A stretch of DNA of 10,751 nucleotides from contig JAEDIG010000084.1 of NCBI GenBank assembly GCA_016292545.1, forward strand, positions 1 through 10,751. The letters are read 5' to 3'. Below, piece after piece: positions 7,301-10,751 of the stretch. The stretch is from Bacteroidaceae bacterium (GTDB taxonomy: Bacteria; Bacteroidota; Bacteroidia; Bacteroidales; Bacteroidaceae). Both the position numbers and the translations under genes were made by a program. Within the stretch, counting starts at the first letter, position 1. Each line of letters starts with the position of its first letter. The notes beneath the pieces were generated by a model. The model saw only the letters and a list, made by a program, of their open reading frames with translations. It had not been told where the DNA came from and searched no databases.

Positions 7301-7394
7301 GTGCAATTTTCTGCAAAATACACCCCATATATCGAAAAAAAACCTTATCTTTGTGCGCTTTAAGCAAGAAATAATAATAATAATTAAATAAAAA
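7301..7394 (+). promoter_or_regulatory. Promoter region and A-rich leader of ppiD (-7 box TATCTTTG at 7346-7353)
   Basis: This 94-bp gap breaks the tight packing of the upstream operon. TATCTTTG at 7346-7353 is a perfect TAnnTTTG match; a TTTG at the -33 spacing is not evident. Transcription would begin near 7358, giving a leader of roughly 37 nt. The end of the leader, 7371-7394, is almost entirely A and T with repeated AAT, typical of efficiently translated Bacteroidota genes that lack a Shine-Dalgarno sequence. Confidence 0.5.
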
Positions 7395-9551
7395 ATGGCA
7401 ACATTACAAAAAATCAGAAGCAAGGGCAAGTTCCTCATCGCAGTGGTGGGACTCGCTTTGTTCGCATTCATTGCCGAGGAATTTGTGCGTTCGCTCTCCT
7501 ACAGTCAGTCCGAGAGCCGCCAGCGTATCGGCAAGGTGAATGGTGAGAGTATCAACATCCAGGAATTCAATCAGGAGGTGGACGAGTATGTCAATGTGGT
7601 GAAGTTCTCCAATGGCCTTACATCGCTCACCGACGACCAGATGTCCATGCTCCGCGACCAGGTGTGGCAGACAATGGTCAACAACAAGATTATCGAGCAC
7701 GAGGCCGAGAAGCTGGGTCTCGTAGTCACCGATGCAGAGTTGCAGGACATTATCTCCAAGGGCAGCAGTCCCATGCTGGCACAGACTCCTTTCCGCACAC
7801 AGCAGGGTGCTTTCGATGCCAATGCCCTCAAGCAGTTCCTCAGCCAGTACGACGAGATTATGCGCAGCGCCGATATTCCCGCCGACACCAAGGAACAGTA
7901 CACCAACATGTATGAATATTGGAAGTTTGTGGAGAAGAGCATCCGTCAGCAGACGCTTCTCCAGAAATACCAGTCGCTGCTCAGCGGTTCGCTCCTGTCC
8001 AATCCTGTGGCCGCACAGGCCAACTTCGACGGACGCACCAGCGAGGCCGACATCGTGATGGCCGCAGTTCCCTATTCTTCCATCAAGGACGATGAAATCC
8101 AGGTAGAGGACAAGGACATCAAGGCCAAGTATGAGGAGATGAAGGAAATCTTCCGCACCCAGGCCGAGAGCCGCGACATCAAGTATATCGACGTGAAGGT
8201 GGAGGCCAGCAAGGCCGACAAGGATGCGCTCCAGACAGAGATGCAGGCATACGCCAGCGAACTCCAGGCCGAGGGTGCCAACCCCGCCAAGATTGTGCGC
8301 GAGGCTGCCAGCAAGATTTCTTTCAGCGCGCTCCCCGTCAGCAAGAAGTCGCTTCCTTCCGACATCGCTGCCGAAATCGATTCTCTGGGCGAAGGCCAGC
8401 AGAAGGGTCCCTTCCTCACGGCATCCGACAATACGCTCAACATCGTGCGCCTGATTTCAAAAGTCACACTCCCCGACTCTGTAGAGATTCGTCAGATTGC
8501 CGTGCCCGGCACCGACATTGCAGAGGCTGAGAAGCGTGCCGACAGCATCATCAGCGTGCTGCAGGCCGGCACAGCTTTCGACAGCATCGCCAAGAAGTTC
8601 GACCAGCCCGCCACCAAGAACTGGATCACCAGCGCTCAGTACGAGGGCCAGACCATCGACGAGAACAACCGCATCTTCCTGCAGACCGTTACCACAGCCG
8701 CCACAGGCTCTATCAATAAGATTGTCCTCCCCGGCCAGGGCGTGCTGGTGAATCAGGTGACCGACCGCAAGAACATGGTGGAAAAATACAATCTCGCCAT
8801 CATCAAGCGTGTCATCGATTTCTCCAAGGATACCTACGGAAAGGCATACAGCGACCTCAAGTCGTTCCTCGTAGCCAACAAGACACTTGAGCAGATCGAG
8901 GCCGAGGCCTCCAAGGCAGGCTTCAATGTGCAGAGCCGCAAGGGCATGAGCAGCGCAGAACACGGTGTGGTGGGCATCCATGGCACCAGCGAGGCATTGC
9001 GTTGGGTGTTCAACGAGGACACCAAGATTGGCGCTGTGTCGCCCCTCTATGAGTGTGGCGACAACGACCATCTGCTTGTGGCTGTTCTCACGGGCATCCA
9101 TCCCAAGGGCTATCTTCCCTGGGACGATGAGCAGGTGAAGTCGTTCCTCACCGATGAGGTGAAGAAGGACAAGAAGGCTGCCCTCATTCAGGAGCAGATG
9201 CAGGGCGTGAAGGATATTGCAGCAGCTGCCAAGCTCAAGGGCGCAGTGTCCGACACCATCAAGCATGTCACCTTTGCCAGCAGCACTTTCGTTGGCAAGC
9301 TGGGTAGCAGCGAGCCTGCACTCAGTGGTGCGGTTAGCACCGCCCAGAAGGGCGATTTCAAGCAGGGCATCAAGGGCAAGAACGGTGTGTATGCCTTCCA
9401 GGTCATCTCCACCAACAAGACGGGTGCCAAGTTTGACCAGAAGCAGGAGGAGCAGCAGTTGGCCCAGACCAACATGCGTTCGCTCAATCTCCTCACCAGC
9501 GAACTGCTCCAGAAGGCCGACGTGGTTGACAAGCGCTATCTGTTCTATTAA
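7395..9551 (+). CDS. ppiD: Membrane-anchored periplasmic foldase, PpiD/SurA-like
   Basis: A 718-residue protein, the usual size for Bacteroidota PpiD-like peptidyl-prolyl isomerases. It starts MATLQKIRSKGKFLIAVVGL; residues about 12-32 are a single membrane anchor, with the rest in the periplasm. Residues about 40-230 form the SurA/PpiD N-terminal chaperone domain (G-K-V-N-G-E-S-I-N-I-Q-E-F-N, then W-Q-T-M-V-N-N-K-I-I-E-H-E-A). A charged helical section follows, then a parvulin-like domain at about 358-465 (S-V-E-I-R-Q-I-A-V, A-G-T-A-F-D-S-I-A-K-K-F), and a long C-terminal chaperone part. In active parvulins the first strand usually reads R-H-I-L; here the His is Gln and the G-G-D-L-G loop is not recognisable, so chaperone activity without isomerase activity is likely. 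The E. coli PpiD parvulin domain is also inactive. It has its own -7 box and is followed by a strong hairpin. Confidence 0.88.
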   Translation: MATLQKIRSKGKFLIAVVGLALFAFIAEEFVRSLSYSQSESRQRIGKVNGESINIQEFNQEVDEYVNVVKFSNGLTSLTDDQMSMLRDQVWQTMVNNKIIEHEAEKLGLVVTDAELQDIISKGSSPMLAQTPFRTQQGAFDANALKQFLSQYDEIMRSADIPADTKEQYTNMYEYWKFVEKSIRQQTLLQKYQSLLSGSLLSNPVAAQANFDGRTSEADIVMAAVPYSSIKDDEIQVEDKDIKAKYEEMKEIFRTQAESRDIKYIDVKVEASKADKDALQTEMQAYASELQAEGANPAKIVREAASKISFSALPVSKKSLPSDIAAEIDSLGEGQQKGPFLTASDNTLNIVRLISKVTLPDSVEIRQIAVPGTDIAEAEKRADSIISVLQAGTAFDSIAKKFDQPATKNWITSAQYEGQTIDENNRIFLQTVTTAATGSINKIVLPGQGVLVNQVTDRKNMVEKYNLAIIKRVIDFSKDTYGKAYSDLKSFLVANKTLEQIEAEASKAGFNVQSRKGMSSAEHGVVGIHGTSEALRWVFNEDTKIGAVSPLYECGDNDHLLVAVLTGIHPKGYLPWDDEQVKSFLTDEVKKDKKAALIQEQMQGVKDIAAAAKLKGAVSDTIKHVTFASSTFVGKLGSSEPALSGAVSTAQKGDFKQGIKGKNGVYAFQVISTNKTGAKFDQKQEEQQLAQTNMRSLNLLTSELLQKADVVDKRYLFY

Positions 9552-9602
9552 TATTAATAAGGTATAGGGGCGGAGCAGTTGCCCTGCCCGGCCAAGCCAC
9601 TC

Positions 9603-9647
9603 TTTCCCCCTCCTCTGCGCACCATTGGCGTGCGGAGGAGGGGGAAA
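9603..9647. terminator. Long near-perfect hairpin after ppiD (probable terminator or 3' stabiliser)
   Basis: TTTCCCCCTCCTC (9603-9615) pairs perfectly with GAGGAGGGGGAAA (9635-9647). The stem continues inward for eight more positions, with two G-U pairs and one A-C mismatch, to a three-base ATT loop (9624-9626). The 21-position stem begins 51 nt after the ppiD stop. There is no proper T tract directly after it on the plus strand, only a short TTTT at 9661-9664. The stem's own terminal AAA/TTT could serve weakly in either direction. Rho-independent termination is plausible but not proven. Confidence 0.6.
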
Positions 9648-9769
9648 TGTATTGCTTCGCGTTTTACGGTTACACAATACGAAGCCCTGAAAGGTAGGGT
9701 GTTCAAAATCGTTGTTAGGTGATGGGGAAAGGGTATGTTTATTCTGTTCCCCTGTTTAGAGGGAGGAAA
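9648..9769. repeat. Non-coding DNA with a degenerate remnant of the repeat unit
   Basis: No gene is supported here. GGGTGTTcAAAAT at 9697-9709 matches GGGTGTTtAAAAT found near the end of both full repeat copies, with one mismatch. GCCCTGAAAGG at 9684-9694 resembles the GCCCTTTCAGGGC element upstream of it in the first full copy. TATTCT...CCTGT (about 9739-9754) resembles the unit's end. This looks like the decayed tail of an additional copy immediately before copy A. Confidence 0.45.
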
Positions 9770-10186
9770 CCACGCCCTGGAGGGGCAAAAGCACCTAGCC
9801 CAGGGCAGAATGGAGCGAAGCGGAATGGCACCCTGGGTAACAAAAACGGATAATTGAAAAACGCCCTGGAAGGGGCAACCGACACCAAGCCGAGAGCCAT
9901 CAAGCTCCGCTTGAATGGCCGAGGCGCGAAGGAGGAAGGCGAAGCCAAAAGCTGGACTACATGTCGGGGTTAATATCAATTCCCTTACTGATAGTCCGGC
10001 TTTTGCCCCTGTAGGGCGACATTGTGTGGATTGGGGATTGATACCCAGGGCGTTGCCCTGGGCTGGAAGCAGCTTGCCCTTTCAGGGCGCGACTCAATCG
10101 TTATGGTAATCAAACGGGATTGCGGAGGGTGTTTAAAATATCTGTTTCAGACAAGGCCATTTTGGCAATCAATATTCTCCTGTGTT
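9770..10186. repeat. Palindrome-rich intergenic repeat, copy A (417 bp)
   Basis: First of two direct copies, sharing its start CCACGCCCTGGAGGGGCAAA with copy B. In order it holds: motif 9773-9792; a CCCAGGG...CCCTGGG hairpin (9799-9837); a second motif start 9862-9878; an extra block of about 70 bp absent from copy B; TAGTCC plus the inverted motif (9992-10018); a tight hairpin CCCAGGGC-GTT-GCCCTGGG (10044-10062); and a segment at 10085-10140 that is identical to copy B over 56 bases. Only short, mutually overlapping frames occur, so I regard it as non-coding. I cannot assign it to a named element. Confidence 0.8.
9879..9948. repeat. About 70-bp insert in copy A with its own hairpin
   Basis: Compared with copy B, copy A has about 70 additional bases between GGGGCAA (to 9878) and AAGC (from 9949); because CAA occurs at both sides the exact edges shift by a few bases. 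Inside it GCCATCAAGC (9896-9905) pairs with GCTTGAATGGC (9909-9919), leaving one bulged A and a TCC loop. It splits the left arm of the long inverted repeat that is intact in copy B. Confidence 0.6.
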
Positions 10187-10525
10187 CCACGCCCTGGAGG
10201 GGCAAAAGCACCTAGCCCAGGGCAGAGCGAAGCGGCACCCTGGGTATCATATCAAACGGATGATAGGAAACGCCCTACAGGGGCAAAAGCCAGACTACAT
10301 ATAGGAGGGACACACCCATGCCCTTACTGATAGTCCTGCTTTTGCCCCTGTAGGGCGACATTGTATGGATTGGGGATTGATACCCAGGGCGTTGCCCTGG
10401 GTTGAGAGCAGGCTGCCCTTCCTGGGCGCGACTCAATCGTTATGGTAATCAAACGGGATTGCGGAGGGTGTTTAAAATAGCGGTTTCAGACAAGGCCATT
10501 TTGGCAATCAATATTCTCCTGTATT
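10187..10525. repeat. Palindrome-rich intergenic repeat, copy B (339 bp)
   Basis: Second direct copy, abutting copy A without a spacer. It has the same order of blocks but lacks the extra 70 bp and two AATGG insertions. Motif 10190-10209; CCCAGGG (10216-10222) with CCCTGGG (10238-10244); the long inverted repeat 10271-10357; the tight hairpin ACCCAGGGC-GTT-GCCCTGGGT (10382-10402); the identical 56-mer at 10424-10479; and a last segment nearly identical to copy A up to 10525. Non-coding as far as I can see. Confidence 0.8.
10271..10357. repeat. Long inverted repeat in copy B (27-bp arms, 33-base loop)
   Basis: The left arm, 10271-10297, begins CGCCCTACAGGGGCAAAAGC. The right arm, 10331-10357, ends GCTTTTGCCCCTGTAGGGCG. 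The outer 20 bp pair perfectly, and 25 of all 27 positions pair. As RNA or single-stranded DNA this would fold into a very stable hairpin. Each arm also contains a small internal palindrome (GCCCT/AGGGGC), so alternative folds exist. Confidence 0.75.
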
Positions 10526-10566
10526 CCACGCCCTGGGCTGATGGCTTCTGCCCCTCTGGGGCGTGG
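10526..10566. repeat. Partial third unit, reduced to a hairpin
   Basis: The unit start CCACGCCCTGG recurs at 10526, directly after copy B, but continues differently. CCACGCCC (10526-10533) pairs with the end of GGGGCGTGG (10558-10566). The right half holds a degenerate inverted motif at 10544-10563 with three mismatches to the 20-nt motif. It seems to be a deleted copy in which only the ends of the motif array remain. Confidence 0.55.
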
Positions 10567-10751
10567 TGCTGTGTTTTCGACTGATTTTAATAGGGTGTGA
10601 ACCCTGTGTGCCACGTTGGTGTCTCCCCTCAAAACCCTGAAAGGGTGACATAATTCTATATTCACACATTACAGGTTTGTTACCATATAAACATAATGTC
10701 TTGTACTGATATAGGTAGACACATTTTATAACAATTAAATGTGTATCACCA
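10567..10751. other. AT-richer non-coding tail with small hairpins
   Basis: No credible gene. Three simple inverted repeats are visible: AGGGT-gtga-ACCCT (10592-10605), ACCCT-gaa-AGGGT (10634-10646), and ACACATTT...AAATGTGT (10719-10726 with 10737-10744). The first two may be further pieces of the repeat cluster, as both centre on (A)CCCT/AGGG(T) palindromes. The last, in AT-rich DNA at the window edge, could belong to the control or 3' region of a gene outside the window. Confidence 0.4.

Noticed and set aside
5999..7471. 490-codon open frame on the minus strand
   Set aside because: It is antisense to the CNNM/CorC gene, whose motifs are unmistakable. The antisense product is rich in His and Leu with no family signature, an effect of codon bias in GC-rich DNA.
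8457..9677. 406-codon open frame on the minus strand
   Set aside because: It is antisense to ppiD and runs through the strong hairpin. No recognisable domain, signal or promoter.
10022..10330. 102-codon open frame in the repeat region
   Set aside because: It crosses the junction of the two repeat copies, reads through palindromes, and is not kept in the second copy beyond a short stretch.
9770..10566. CRISPR array or diversity-generating retroelement repeat
   Set aside because: The motif copies are irregularly spaced, in both orientations and internally palindromic, with no unique equal-length spacers. No cas, reverse transcriptase or variable-protein gene is present in the window.
9552..10751. 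tRNA, rRNA or a known regulatory RNA or riboswitch in the 3' non-coding region
   Set aside because: I found no cloverleaf with a T-loop motif and no recognisable riboswitch core; the structures present are simple hairpins of the repeat family.

Overview
The window looks like chromosomal DNA from a Bacteroidota member, most likely order Bacteroidales and plausibly Prevotellaceae. The evidence is the gene content and order (DUF4105/Lnb, SecA, type III pantothenate kinase, a FadL/OmpP1-like barrel, LptC, a CNNM/CorC protein, a membrane-anchored PpiD-like foldase), -7 boxes of the TAnnTTTG type, A-rich leaders and GTG starts without clear Shine-Dalgarno sequences. Genus assignment is inference. 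Coding DNA fills about the first 9.55 kb; the last 1.1 kb is a non-coding block of palindromic repeats.

Left arm, minus strand (1-3204): three genes read leftwards in the order lnb-like DUF4105 protein, an alkaline-phosphatase-fold protein, and secA (only its first 127 codons lie in the window). The first two overlap by GTGA and the third follows after 52 bp, so they are probably one transcript devoted to protein export and lipoprotein maturation. The alkaline-phosphatase-like protein appears to have lost nearly all catalytic residues.

Centre (3205-3324): a 120-bp divergent intergenic region. On both sides a TAnnTTTG box sits only 4-5 nt before a GTG start, which suggests leaderless transcripts in both directions.

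Right arm, plus strand (3325-9551): coaX, an outer-membrane beta-barrel gene, lptC and a CNNM/CorC-type membrane protein are packed with overlaps or a 7-nt gap. The PpiD-like gene follows after 94 bp with its own -7 box. Apart from coaX (coenzyme A synthesis), these are cell-envelope genes: outer-membrane transport, lipopolysaccharide export, inner-membrane ion transport or regulation, and periplasmic folding. A long stable hairpin follows ppiD.

Right end (9648-10751): no credible gene. There are two direct copies (417 and 339 bp) of a palindrome-rich unit, flanked by degenerate remnants and built from a 20-nt motif that recurs seven times in both orientations, then AT-richer DNA with small hairpins. 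This repeat cluster, the pseudo-phosphatase and the divergent leaderless starts are the observations most worth following. I see no clear defence system, CRISPR array, transposase, rRNA or tRNA.
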